Assembly (NCBI GenBank): GCA_944323095.1 | Contig: CALURE010000015.1 | Span: 1 to 18,191 of the forward strand | Reading direction: 5' to 3' | DNA length: 18,191 nucleotides | Origin: Candidatus Gastranaerophilales bacterium | Lineage (GTDB): Bacteria; Cyanobacteriota; Vampirovibrionia; Gastranaerophilales; Gastranaerophilaceae | Shown here: positions 1 through 7,383 of the stretch, one piece after another | Numbering within the stretch: the stretch's first letter is position 1 | Layout: each line of letters opens with the position of its first letter | Notes under the pieces: model-generated | The model's input: the letters and a program-made list of their open reading frames with translations, nothing else | Told to the model about the DNA's origin: nothing | Databases searched by the model: none | Translations under genes and position numbers: made by a program

Positions 1-1041
1 TCAGGTTTTAAGTTTTATTTTTGTTATCTTAATTGTATAAATAATAAAAGTGTCATCCCGAACTTGTTTCGGGATCTCGTTACACAAAAATTAGAAGGCA
101 GGAAGTCAGAAGGGCAAACCAATTTAGAAGGTAGGAAGATAAGAAGGTATGAGGGTAAGCTATTTTCTGTAAACAGCCTATCTTCCAATCCTCCTACCCT
201 CCTAACCTCTACTAATCATTCAGTTTGGAACGCTTCGCTTATCCCACCCTACGGTCTAAAAAGACGCACCGCGTTTACATTAGCAGAGGGTACTACGCAC
301 GTAGCCCACTTTAACAATATTCGTAAAGCTGCATTTACATTGGCTGAGGTTCTAATCACCCTTGGAATTATCGGAATTGTTGCGGCATTGACTATGCCTG
401 CGTTAATTGCAAATTATAAAAATAAAGTATTTGCTACTCAAACTAAAAAAACATATTCTACAATTCTGAATGCTATGAATAGATGGCAATATGAGGCAGG
501 AGCTTCAGATTATGCAGGTATATTTATTCAAACAAAAACAACAGAAGAATTAGCTAACGAATTTTTTTCATATCTAAATATTGCCCAAATATGTAAATCA
601 GGTTCATCAGACTGCGCACCGGAGTATTATAAATACCCGAAAGCAAAAAATGACGGCAAAGGAAAAAATGCCACTTATTCAAATAAATATCATTATAAAG
701 CTGTACTTGCCGATGGTTCTATAATCTCAATAAATCCTTATATCGGAGGGGATAGTGAATGCGGGAGAATATTTACGAATAAAGTTACAGATGCAGATGG
801 CAACTGGATTCCTGACGGCAACGGAGGTTACGAAACAACAGAAAAATATTCTAAACAATGCGGTGTAATGATGATTGATGCTAACGGGTTAAAAGGACCT
901 AATCAGCTCGGCGCCGATGCCTATAGTTTTATTATTACTAACAACAAAATTAGCAACTGGCATACAAAAATAGAATCTGTACTAACTGATGAAGAATTAA
1001 ATTATATAAATTATGATGCAGCAGGAGACTTTATAAACTAA
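1..1041 (+). CDS. Type IV prepilin-like protein 1, 5' end outside window
   Basis: The frame is open from base 1, so the gene probably starts left of the window; the first in-window candidate start is a TTG at 64 that lies inside a palindromic repeat and has no ribosome binding site. The class III prepilin motif FTLAEVLITLGIIG lies at about 334-375, with the hydrophobic N-terminal helix behind it. The C-terminal body ends in MIDANGLKGPNQLG, a motif shared with the two other prepilin-like genes here. Known for the family: the leader is cut before the Phe by a prepilin peptidase and the product joins a pilus or pseudopilus. Odd: about 110 residues of repeat-derived leader precede the motif, including an extra FTLAEG copy at about 274-291. 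Normal leaders are under 30 residues. The gene type is secure; the substrate and the true start are not. Confidence 0.8.
   Translation, partial: SGFKFYFCYLNCINNKSVIPNLFRDLVTQKLEGRKSEGQTNLEGRKIRRYEGKLFSVNSLSSNPPTLLTSTNHSVWNASLIPPYGLKRRTAFTLAEGTTHVAHFNNIRKAAFTLAEVLITLGIIGIVAALTMPALIANYKNKVFATQTKKTYSTILNAMNRWQYEAGASDYAGIFIQTKTTEELANEFFSYLNIAQICKSGSSDCAPEYYKYPKAKNDGKGKNATYSNKYHYKAVLADGSIISINPYIGGDSECGRIFTNKVTDADGNWIPDGNGGYETTEKYSKQCGVMMIDANGLKGPNQLGADAYSFIITNNKISNWHTKIESVLTDEELNYINYDAAGDFIN
51..77. repeat. Palindromic repeat, CGAACTTGTTTCG family, copy 1
   Basis: ATCCCGAA (55-62), loop CTTGT, TTCGGGAT (68-75), preceded by TGTC. It is an eight-base perfect stem with a five-base loop. Related copies occur at 7742-7756 and 8181-8201, plus a degenerate one near 8098-8113. 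It lies inside the open frame of prepilin 1 and is translated without a stop. Confidence 0.75.
79..330 (+). repeat. Mosaic leader repeat, copy A (matches 7384-7690 inverted)
   Basis: This block shares many segments with the leader of prepilin 3 on the other strand. Bases 227-253 are identical over 27 nt to the reverse complement of 7525-7551. An 18-base pyrimidine-rich stretch (AATCCTCCTACCCTCCTA) is also identical, and both blocks carry a purine-rich stretch of GAAGGTAGGAAG type. Both contain an upstream FTLAE(G) copy followed by a CGCACGTAG segment. The purine-rich and pyrimidine-rich halves of the block are partly complementary and could fold on themselves. Confidence 0.75.
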
Positions 1042-1045
1042 AAGA

Positions 1046-1076
1046 AAAAGAACCGCCTTAAAAAAGCGGTTCTTTT
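1046..1076. terminator. Bidirectional intrinsic terminator between prepilin 1 and adhE
   Basis: An 11-base stem, AAAAGAACCGC (1046-1056) with GCGGTTCTTTT (1066-1076), is flanked by A-rich and T-rich runs on the two sides. It lies between two convergent stop codons (1041 and 1099) and can serve both strands. Confidence 0.88.
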
Positions 1077-1098
1077 ATTTTTAATTTTTAGCAGATAC

Positions 1099-3774
1099 TT
1101 ACTTAGTTTCGTAGTAATCTCGTACAACACCTTCGTAAGCGTCTTTATAGATTGCCTTGATATCTTCCATCAACGGATATGCAGGGTTTGCACCCGTGCA
1201 CTGATCGTCAAATGCAAGTTCTACCATTTCATCTAACTTAGCGTTAAAGTCGGCTTCAGATACACCGAAATCTTTAATAGAATTCGGCAGATTAACTGCT
1301 TTCATAAGCTTGTCGATTGCTTCAATCAACAATTCGACTTTTTCATCGTCATTCTTTCCGCCTAATCCTAATTCGTCTGCAATCTGAGCGTATTTAGCTT
1401 TTGCATTCGGGAACTTGTACTGCGGGAAGATACATTGTTTTTTCGGGCAGTCAACTGCGTTGTATTTGATTACCTGTCTGATTAACAGTGCGTTTGCAAC
1501 ACCGTGAGGTACATTAAACATAGCACCGAGTTTGTGAGCCATTGAGTGGCACAAACCTAAGAATGCGTTTGCAAATGCCATACCTGCAATTGTTGCCGCA
1601 TAGTGCATTTTTTCTCTGGCAATCGGATCGTTTGCACCTTCAGACCAGGATCTTTCAAGATATCTGAAGACTAATTTTGCAGCTTCCAGAGCATTTGAAT
1701 TTGTGAAATTTGTAGCCATAGAAGATACATAAGCTTCAATTGAGTGAACAAGTGCATCGATACCAGATGCAGCTGTCAAACCTTTCGGCATACCGTCAAC
1801 AAAGTTCGGGTCAATGATTGCCATGTTAGGAGTCAATGCATAATCAGCGATTGCATATTTTACGTGAGTTTTGTCATCTGTAATAATTGCAAACGGAGTA
1901 ACTTCTGAACCTGTACCTGAAGTTGTCGGGATAGCAACCATAGTAGCTTTTTTACCGAGTTCAGGGATACGGCATATTCTCTTTCTGATATCCATAAATC
2001 TCATTGAAATATCTTCAAATACCGTATCAGGCTGTTCATACATCAACCACATAATCTTAGCAGCATCCATCGGAGAACCGCCGCCGAGTGATATAATCAC
2101 ATCAGGCTCATAAGGTTTCATAATTTCCATTGCCTGATTAATAGTTGATAATGTCGGATCAGGTTTTACATCAAAGAATATCTGGTGATCAATACCTACT
2201 TCATCCAAAACATTAACAATATGATCTACTGCACCTGAGTTGAATAAGAATCTGTCAGTTACAATAAAGGCGCGTTTTTTGCCTTGAAGTTCACGAAGAG
2301 CTAAATCAACTGCCCCTCTTTTGAAGTAAACTTTTGGCGGAACTTTGAACCAGAGCATGTTTTCTCTCCTTTCTGCAACTGTTTTGTAGTTCAATAAGTT
2401 TTCAACACCGATGTTACCTGAAACGGCATTTTTACCCCATGAACCGCAGCCAAGTGAAAGTGACGGTTCAAGTTTAAAGTTATACAAATCACCGATACCG
2501 CCCTGTGCAGATGGTGAGTTAATTAAAACTCTGCAAGCAGGCATTTTTTCAGAAAATTTATCAATTCTTTCCTGATGACGTGTATCTGTATAAAGGTCTG
2601 CAGAGTGGCCTGCGCCGCCTTTTGAAACAAGTTCGTAAGCCATTTCTGTTGCTTCTTCAAAGTCTTTTGCTCTATACATAGTTAAAATCGGTGATAATTT
2701 TTCTCTTGAGAACGGATCTTCCCAATCAACAGAAGGTCTTTCCGCAAGAAGTAATTTAGCAGTTGAAGGAACTTTAAATCCTGCAAGTTCTGCAATTCTG
2801 TGTGCGCTCTGACCAACGATGTCAGGATGAGCTGTTCCGCGTTTCGGGTCAATGAACGGAAGATCGATTAATTTCTTTTCATCAGAAGGAGTCAAAAGAT
2901 GAGCACCTCTGTAGATGAATTCTTTTTTAACTTCTTCATAAATTTCATCAACAACGATTACAGATTGTTCAGAAGCACAAATCATACCGTTGTCAAAAGT
3001 TTTTGACATAATAATTGAAGAAACAGCCATTTTAATATCAGCAGTTTCATCAATAACTGCAGATGCGTTGCCGGGGCCTACACCCAAAGCAGGGTTGCCT
3101 GAAGAATATGCAGCTTTAACCATTCCAGGACCGCCTGTTGCAAGAATACAAGAAATTGATTCGTGTTTCATCAACTGATTAGACAGTTCAATAGACGGAA
3201 CATCAATCCAGCCGATAATATCTTCCGGAGCGCCGGCTTTAACTGCTGCTTCCAGAACTAATTTAGCGGCAGCAATAGTGCAGGCTTTTGCTCTCGGGTG
3301 CGGAGAAAAGATTATTCCGTTTCTTGTTTTCAAAGCAATTAATGATTTGAAAATTGCGGTAGAAGTCGGGTTTGTAGTAGGAACAATACCTGCAATAACT
3401 CCAAGAGGTTCTGCAACAATTTTAATTCCGTTAGTTTTGTCTTCTTTAATAATTCCGCAGGTTTTAGCATTTTTATGTTTGTTATAAATGTATTCTGATG
3501 CAAAGTGGTTTTTAATAATTTTGTCTTCCAAAACACCCATACCTGTTTCTTCAACAGCCATTCTTGCAAGAGGAATACGTGCTTTGTCGGCAGCAGTTGC
3601 AGCTGCTTTAAAAATTGCGTCAACCTGTTCTTGAGAATAATTTGAATAAATCTTTTGAGCTTTCTTAACTCTTTCGATTAACAATTCCAATTGTTCAGCG
3701 GTTTCAACTTTGCTTGAATCGCTTTTTAAAGCTTTTTCAAGGTTTTCAACCGTTTTTTTGCTTTTTGTTGTCAT
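1099..3774 (-). CDS. adhE: Bifunctional acetaldehyde-CoA / alcohol dehydrogenase AdhE
   Basis: It converts acetyl-CoA to acetaldehyde and then ethanol with two NADH, regenerating NAD+ in fermentation. The 891-residue length matches full AdhE. The N-terminal aldehyde dehydrogenase half has PTTNPTSTAIFKSLIALKT (about 132-150), the glycine-rich GVGPGNASA, and catalytic Cys266 in MICASEQS. A linker leads to the C-terminal iron alcohol dehydrogenase half, with GGGSPMDAAK, TTSGTGSEVTPF and the metal-binding HSMAHKLGAMFNVPHG. The ATG is preceded by AAAGGAGA at good spacing. Such AdhE proteins form cytoplasmic filaments (spirosomes) in other bacteria. The gene is monocistronic, between a terminator and its own promoter with a Rex-like operator, so expression probably rises when NADH is high. 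No damage is visible. Confidence 0.98.
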   Translation of the reverse strand: MTTKSKKTVENLEKALKSDSSKVETAEQLELLIERVKKAQKIYSNYSQEQVDAIFKAAATAADKARIPLARMAVEETGMGVLEDKIIKNHFASEYIYNKHKNAKTCGIIKEDKTNGIKIVAEPLGVIAGIVPTTNPTSTAIFKSLIALKTRNGIIFSPHPRAKACTIAAAKLVLEAAVKAGAPEDIIGWIDVPSIELSNQLMKHESISCILATGGPGMVKAAYSSGNPALGVGPGNASAVIDETADIKMAVSSIIMSKTFDNGMICASEQSVIVVDEIYEEVKKEFIYRGAHLLTPSDEKKLIDLPFIDPKRGTAHPDIVGQSAHRIAELAGFKVPSTAKLLLAERPSVDWEDPFSREKLSPILTMYRAKDFEEATEMAYELVSKGGAGHSADLYTDTRHQERIDKFSEKMPACRVLINSPSAQGGIGDLYNFKLEPSLSLGCGSWGKNAVSGNIGVENLLNYKTVAERRENMLWFKVPPKVYFKRGAVDLALRELQGKKRAFIVTDRFLFNSGAVDHIVNVLDEVGIDHQIFFDVKPDPTLSTINQAMEIMKPYEPDVIISLGGGSPMDAAKIMWLMYEQPDTVFEDISMRFMDIRKRICRIPELGKKATMVAIPTTSGTGSEVTPFAIITDDKTHVKYAIADYALTPNMAIIDPNFVDGMPKGLTAASGIDALVHSIEAYVSSMATNFTNSNALEAAKLVFRYLERSWSEGANDPIAREKMHYAATIAGMAFANAFLGLCHSMAHKLGAMFNVPHGVANALLIRQVIKYNAVDCPKKQCIFPQYKFPNAKAKYAQIADELGLGGKNDDEKVELLIEAIDKLMKAVNLPNSIKDFGVSEADFNAKLDEMVELAFDDQCTGANPAYPLMEDIKAIYKDAYEGVVRDYYETK

Positions 3775-3796
3775 AAATTTATATCTCCTTTGTTAA

Positions 3797-3814
3797 TTGT
3801 GATTTATTTCACAA
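3797..3814. promoter_or_regulatory. Rex-type operator over the adhE start site
   Basis: TTGTGATTTATTTCACAA differs by one base from the Rex consensus TTGTGAA-N4-TTCACAA, and the palindrome extends to nine-base arms (3794-3817). It begins five bases downstream of the adhE -10 box, so a bound repressor would cover the start site. Rex (an NADH-sensing repressor) controls adhE in many anaerobes. The same bases also fit a CRP/FNR-type TGTGA-N6-TCACA site. No rex gene is in the window. Confidence 0.7.
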
Positions 3815-3818
3815 TTAC

Positions 3819-3847
3819 ATTATAAAATAAAGTCGTTTTAAAAGCAA
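3819..3847 (-). promoter_or_regulatory. Predicted sigma70 promoter of adhE
   Basis: On the minus strand there is a perfect TATAAT (3819-3824) with TTGCTT (3842-3847) 17 bases upstream. The predicted start is near 3812, giving a leader of about 37 nt before the adhE ATG. The -35 box is weak (TTG only). Confidence 0.55.
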
Positions 3848-3963
3848 GTGTATTTTTTACAATCTTTATACAAACTTAATATTTGGATAAAAAATGTTAT
3901 CGGAATTGAATAGATGAATAAGAGAATATTTACAACAACACGATAATATAATATATTAATATT

Positions 3964-4665
3964 ATGAACTTCTTTCAAAAAATTATTTATTTCTTTTTAG
4001 AACAGCAGGAAAAAGCGCTCAGTAAAAAGCTTCGCAGACATTTAAAGGTCTCAAGCACCAATTCAACCTCCAAAACAGTTCTTTCAAAAGGCATAACTAT
4101 GACTCTGACTGCTGAAACAGAGAAAAAGAAAGAACTCGTCAAACAAAATGTTTCGGATATTGTTAACGGGTGTAATAATGATCCTGCAAAACTTTTAGCC
4201 TATATTGAAACAAAAGGAACTAAAGTAATAAAATTAGACAATGCTGACAAAATTCTAAACGCAATTAATGAAGAAGAAGGACTTGTAACCGCTCTTGAAG
4301 GTTTTGAAGCTTTATATATAAATATAATCACTGAATCAGGCTTTTCTTTTAAGTCTAAACCGATGTTTATTATGCGAAACGGCGATATTGATCCATATTA
4401 CATGGCTCACCAGTTTTATAAATGGTATTCGCTGTATGCGGGTCTTCCCGGGTTTGATTTTATATCGCAGAAGCTGTTTAAAATTGCCTTAAACTCTGAT
4501 CCTTCAATGCTTTCTAATCTTAACCTCGATGAAATGACAGGATTGAAAGAAGCCATTGCCAGAGACAGCGAAGCAACAAGTTTTGCACTGGAACTTGCAA
4601 AATCAAAAGACGGCGCAAGAAATGTTCTTGAAAAAATCAAAAATGACGGCGGTGCAAATATATAA
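3964..4665 (+). CDS. Hypothetical protein, 233 residues
   Basis: I do not recognise a family. The protein is soluble-looking, with no signal peptide or obvious membrane segment, rich in Lys, Glu and Asn and probably mostly helical. The first 45 residues are basic and amphipathic (IIYFFLEQQEKALSKKLRRH). The start is uncertain. The ATG at 3964 has no ribosome binding site and sits only 12 bases after a TATAAT (3947-3952), so it would be almost leaderless. Met46 (ATG at 4099, MTLTAETEKKKELV) is preceded by AAAAGG with seven-base spacing and may be the true start. The 3' end stops four bases from the end of the convergent prepilin 2, with no terminator between. Codon use and composition look like the neighbours'. 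Confidence 0.7.
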   Translation: MNFFQKIIYFFLEQQEKALSKKLRRHLKVSSTNSTSKTVLSKGITMTLTAETEKKKELVKQNVSDIVNGCNNDPAKLLAYIETKGTKVIKLDNADKILNAINEEEGLVTALEGFEALYINIITESGFSFKSKPMFIMRNGDIDPYYMAHQFYKWYSLYAGLPGFDFISQKLFKIALNSDPSMLSNLNLDEMTGLKEAIARDSEATSFALELAKSKDGARNVLEKIKNDGGANI

Positions 4666-4669
4666 TTAC

Positions 4670-5385
4670 TTAAAAATCTAAAGCTTCCCAATACCTCTTT
4701 GAGCTATTATCAGGACTCCTGTCAATCATTGCATAATATGTGCATGCACGCCCGTTATATAAATTTGTAGATGTTTTGGAACAATAGTTCTGAGCATCCT
4801 GAGACCAGCTCGTTAAAATATCCTGCTTTGTATCTACTACAAACAAAAAAACATCATAACCGGCACGGTTAGGATGCTTAAGTCCGTTTATATCAACCAG
4901 TACACTTAATCTACCATTATTTTTAAATACAGAAACAGCAGTACCATCACCTAATATAATATATCCGGGATATGCGCCAAGACCCATTGAAGTATAATCA
5001 CTTTCTAAATTTTTATTATAAGGTGCAAATGCAAACAATTGAGATGATTCTTTTAATTCTGCAGTTGGTAATAGATAATTATTAAATGTTTCACGAAATA
5101 ATACAACTCCGTCATACCCAGGAGGTTCAGCCTTAAACATTTCGTGGAGACTACCTCCAAGTTCTTCTGCCGTCAAACTTAATGCCTGAGATAAAGTACT
5201 GTATGATTTTTTAAACTGTGTTCTTAAAACAGATGCACGGTATTTTTGAACAACATTCGGAATAGTAAGAGAGGCAATAACTCCTATAATCCCAAGAGTA
5301 ATCAAAACTTCTGCAAGTGTAAAAGCAAGGGTCTGAGCCTCTAGCGCGCCCCCCCCCCGACATTACAAGATATTTTTATTTTCAT
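4670..5385 (-). CDS. Prepilin-like protein 2, out of frame at a G10 tract (phase-variable candidate)
   Basis: The domain frame encodes AFTLAEVLITLGIIGVIASL, then a body ending DINGLKHPNRAGYDVFLF and NGRACTYYAMIDRSPDNSS, so it belongs to the same family as prepilins 1 and 3. The natural start is ATG at 5385, with AGAAAGGAG upstream at good spacing. From it, translation reads nine codons, enters a run of ten G (5349-5358 on the plus strand) and stops at TAG (5341-5343). The domain frame has no usable start upstream of the motif except a TTG within it (5305). Eleven or eight G would join ATG and domain into an intact protein of about 239 residues. As written the gene is off, through phase variation, a decayed frame or a homopolymer error. 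It lies behind the rhodanese gene, separated by a hairpin. Confidence 0.8.
5349..5358 (-). repeat. Homopolymer G10 tract in prepilin 2
   Basis: Ten C on the plus strand read as ten G in the mRNA, ten codons after the ATG. The required length for an intact frame is 3n+2 (8 or 11). A tract of equal length occupies the same position in prepilin 3. Confidence 0.85.
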
Positions 5386-5437
5386 AGCTCGCTCCTTTCT
5401 CATAAAATAATAATAATATATTTTAAATTATTTGTAA

Positions 5438-5472
5438 AGAGAGTCCCATTATCTGATAATCATGTACTCTCT
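5438..5472 (-). terminator. Stem-loop after the rhodanese gene
   Basis: Outer arms AGAGAGT (5438-5444) and ACTCTCT (5466-5472) enclose inner arms ATTATC and GATAAT. It starts nine bases past the rhodanese stop codon. On the minus strand the hairpin is followed by TTTAC rather than a clean T-run, so it could be a weak terminator or a processed leader of prepilin 2. Confidence 0.4.
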
Positions 5473-5480
5473 CCAAAAAT

Positions 5481-5867
5481 CTAATTTGATGTAGTTGCAA
5501 AGCGGAAATCTTCTGTCCACGTTTTAAAACCGCCTTCTAAAAGCATAACCGGATAACCGTATTCTGCAAGAATTAAACAGGCTTCAGCTCCTAAATGACA
5601 CTGCTCGTTGTAGCAATAAACTACAGTTATTTCGTTTTTTGAAAGTTTTTCAGTGTTATCTGCAAGTTCTTCTTTAGGAATGGAAATAGCAGAAGGAATA
5701 TGTGCTATTTCATAATCTGATGCAAGCCGCACATCAACAAGCTTAACCTTATTTTCATCAAGAAGCTCTTTCAATTCCACAGGTCCTAAAGTAAAAGCAA
5801 GTATTTTAGAAAAAAAGCATCTTGCTTTTTCAGCATCAAACCTTATTTCTCTGATTTTTTCATTCAT
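5481..5867 (-). CDS. Rhodanese-like domain protein
   Basis: A single-domain rhodanese fold of 128 residues, probably handling persulfide sulfur in the cytoplasm; the substrate is unknown. VDVRLASDYEIAHIPSAISI is the typical CH2A-like region, and the active loop is CYNEQCHL with catalytic Cys85. The usual Arg of the CxxxxR loop is replaced by a second Cys (Cys90), so thiosulfate transfer is less certain than a redox or persulfide-relay role. EGGFKTW closes the fold. I chose ATG at 5867, which has GGAAAGGA upstream; an in-frame ATG at 5909 lies beyond a perfect hairpin and has no ribosome binding site. The hairpin at 5874-5904 holds the ribosome binding site. Downstream is prepilin 2 on the same strand. 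Confidence 0.85.
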   Translation of the reverse strand: MNEKIREIRFDAEKARCFFSKILAFTLGPVELKELLDENKVKLVDVRLASDYEIAHIPSAISIPKEELADNTEKLSKNEITVVYCYNEQCHLGAEACLILAEYGYPVMLLEGGFKTWTEDFRFATTSN

Positions 5868-5873
5868 AATTGA

Positions 5874-5904
5874 GTATCCTTTCCGTATACAACAGAAAGG
5901 ATAC
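5874..5904 (-). promoter_or_regulatory. Hairpin sequestering the rhodanese ribosome binding site
   Basis: A perfect ten-base inverted repeat, GTATCCTTTC (5874-5883) and GAAAGGATAC (5895-5904), with an 11-base loop. In the mRNA the GAAAGGA of the ribosome binding site is the 3' arm, seven bases before the ATG. The fold would block translation until opened. A DNA operator read as a palindrome is the alternative. Confidence 0.6.
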
Positions 5905-5985
5905 ATCAATTTATTTAATAAATACTTAGCAACATGGTTAAATCAATGTAGTAAGTTTTTGGTGGGGTAAATTCTACGACAGCAA

Positions 5986-6273
5986 TTAACCTAAAAATGA
6001 AATATGTTTAGGGCTTTTGTTAGCTCTGTCGTAATCAGGTGAAAATAGTATATTATAAGTCTTGCGAAGTTTATTCAAAGTGCTTGAGAATACATTGGGG
6101 TTCTGCACCGCGTCAGCCTTTTTTGTACGCATCAAGTCATTTTCGAAATTGATTTTCGCATTGGGGTTTTGGAGAGCCAATATTGCTACGCTCGGGGTTA
6201 TATTATTAAGGTTTCCTTCTCCAAAGGAGACAGGTTTAACTGTATTAAATTTTACCGGATTTACTGTTATCAT
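5986..6273 (-). CDS. Hypothetical protein, 95 residues, with VSFG and ISFLG motifs
   Basis: I do not recognise a family. The ATG at 6273 has a strong GGAGGG six bases upstream, and a near-consensus promoter lies behind it, so this is very likely a real gene. The protein starts MITVNPVKFNTVKPVSFGEG and ends KHISFLG. It has no signal peptide or membrane helix, is rich in Asn, Lys and Pro, and looks partly disordered. Its neighbours on both sides are unrelated minus-strand genes, and 76 bases separate it from the next one downstream. The leader contains a three-copy AACACTT array that suggests tight regulation. Confidence 0.7.
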   Translation of the reverse strand: MITVNPVKFNTVKPVSFGEGNLNNITPSVAILALQNPNAKINFENDLMRTKKADAVQNPNVFSSTLNKLRKTYNILFSPDYDRANKSPKHISFLG

Positions 6274-6302
6274 AATATCCCTCCTCTCTTGAGGCTTTAA
6301 TT

Positions 6303-6333
6303 AAGTGTTTATTTAACACTTCATCTAACACTT
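6303..6333. promoter_or_regulatory. Three-copy AACACTT operator-like array
   Basis: AAGTGTT (6303-6309) and AACACTT (6315-6321, 6327-6333) repeat at exactly 12-base intervals, the first inverted to the second. The array covers the predicted start site (near 6329) of the 95-residue gene. A related AAGTG...CACTT pair lies upstream at about 6425-6443. This is the layout of a repressor operator, but the regulator is unknown. The first two copies could also form an RNA hairpin. Confidence 0.5.
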
Positions 6334-6335
6334 TT

Positions 6336-6364
6336 AATATAAACTATAAAACATATTTTGTCAA
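6336..6364 (-). promoter_or_regulatory. Strong sigma70 promoter of the 95-residue gene
   Basis: Perfect TTGACA (plus-strand TGTCAA, 6359-6364), exactly 17 bases, then TATATT (6336-6341). It is the best promoter match in the window. The predicted leader is about 56 nt. Confidence 0.8.
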
Positions 6365-6694
6365 CCCCTTGTATAAAGTTTTATTAAGGTGCTTAAAAAT
6401 AGCGTTATTACAAGGTTTTTTATAAAGTGCACAAGTTACACTTATTCAAGCCTAAAAACTTTTTCAGTTTTGAGCATGCCATTTTTAGCATGCAAAATCT
6501 TAATTTTTTACTGTTAAATTATTAGCCTTTTATATTAGACATATGGGTAATTGTAAAAATAACACTTATTCTATTAAATATAATCATTAAATCTTTTTCA
6601 TACTTCCAGCTATTCTTAATTCCAACAGGAGCTTGCCGGAACTGCCAAAAGGCAGAACCACAGCTCCTTTTCTTTGTTGTAATATAAAAAATTT
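6365..6694. other. Intergenic region with stem-loops and a possible small plus-strand RNA
   Basis: No protein gene is seen here. It holds a GCATGC pair with TTTTG/CAAAA flanks (about 6472-6495), a plus-strand TATAAT (6579-6584) without a matching -35, and a compound hairpin at 6627-6668. The hairpin has outer arms AGGAGCT and AGCTCCT and an inner CTGCC-AAAA-GGCAG, and is followed by TTTTCTTTG. A short plus-strand transcript from about 6591 to 6678 ending at this hairpin is possible. It could equally be a remnant repeat. Confidence 0.35.
6627..6675 (+). terminator. Terminator-like compound hairpin
   Basis: The seven-base outer stem (6627-6633 / 6662-6668) and the five-base inner stem with an AAAA loop (6642-6655) are separated by an AA/AA internal loop with GG/CC pairs. 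TTTTCTTT follows on the plus strand. No plus-strand gene precedes it. Confidence 0.4.
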
Positions 6695-7383
6695 CTAATT
6701 ATTCTTATTATATTTTAGCTTGCCGCCGCTTAAAATACTAAACAAACTTGAACTGCCCATAACATCCCAGTAAGATTTACCGGTACGATTACTCCAGACA
6801 GTAAATTCAAAAACATCATAGCCGGCTTTATTAGGCTGTTTTGCACCATTAATATCAATAGTAATACTGCCGCAATCATTACGTGTATCATACCACATCA
6901 CAGGTGTACCATCAGGATTGTATTTCTGATTACCATCTTAATCAAGCGACACTCCTGAAACTTCAGTATCCTGACATTTATTGTCGCTCAAAGCCACAAA
7001 TAGTACCCCACTGTCAGGTAAAATAACAGCAGGAGGACGAACATACCCGTATTTGTTTTTATATGATGTATATAAAACCTTGTAACTGAGTTCTTTGCAT
7101 ATAGTTTCATTTGAACTAGAAACACATAAGTGACCGCCCGGTACAAATTTAGCAAACTCTTTTGTTACTTCGTCAGCGGTATTTGCGGACAAAAACAAGG
7201 TAGAATTATCATTAGGAGTACCATACTCAGCCTGTGCAAGCTGCAAAGCCTGCATTGCTACAGAATAATTCTTTTTGGCTTTTGTTATTATTTCCTTTTC
7301 TTTATAATTTACTATCAATGCAGGTATAGTTAAAGCAGCAACAACTCCGATAATTCCAAGGGTGATTAAAACTTCAGCCAGAG

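Noticed and set aside
3278..3623. Open frames inside adhE on both strands
   Set aside because: They lie inside a full-length, well-conserved gene and have no ribosome binding sites or domains.
6627..6680. Hairpin with CAAC and GTTG flanks, as in an integron attC site
   Set aside because: The flanks do not fit RYYYAAC and GTTRRRY, no integrase or cassette is near, and the T-rich tail fits a terminator better.
6938..6940. TAA recoded as a sense codon
   Set aside because: All other genes here use TAA as a normal stop, so a nonsense change is the simpler reading.
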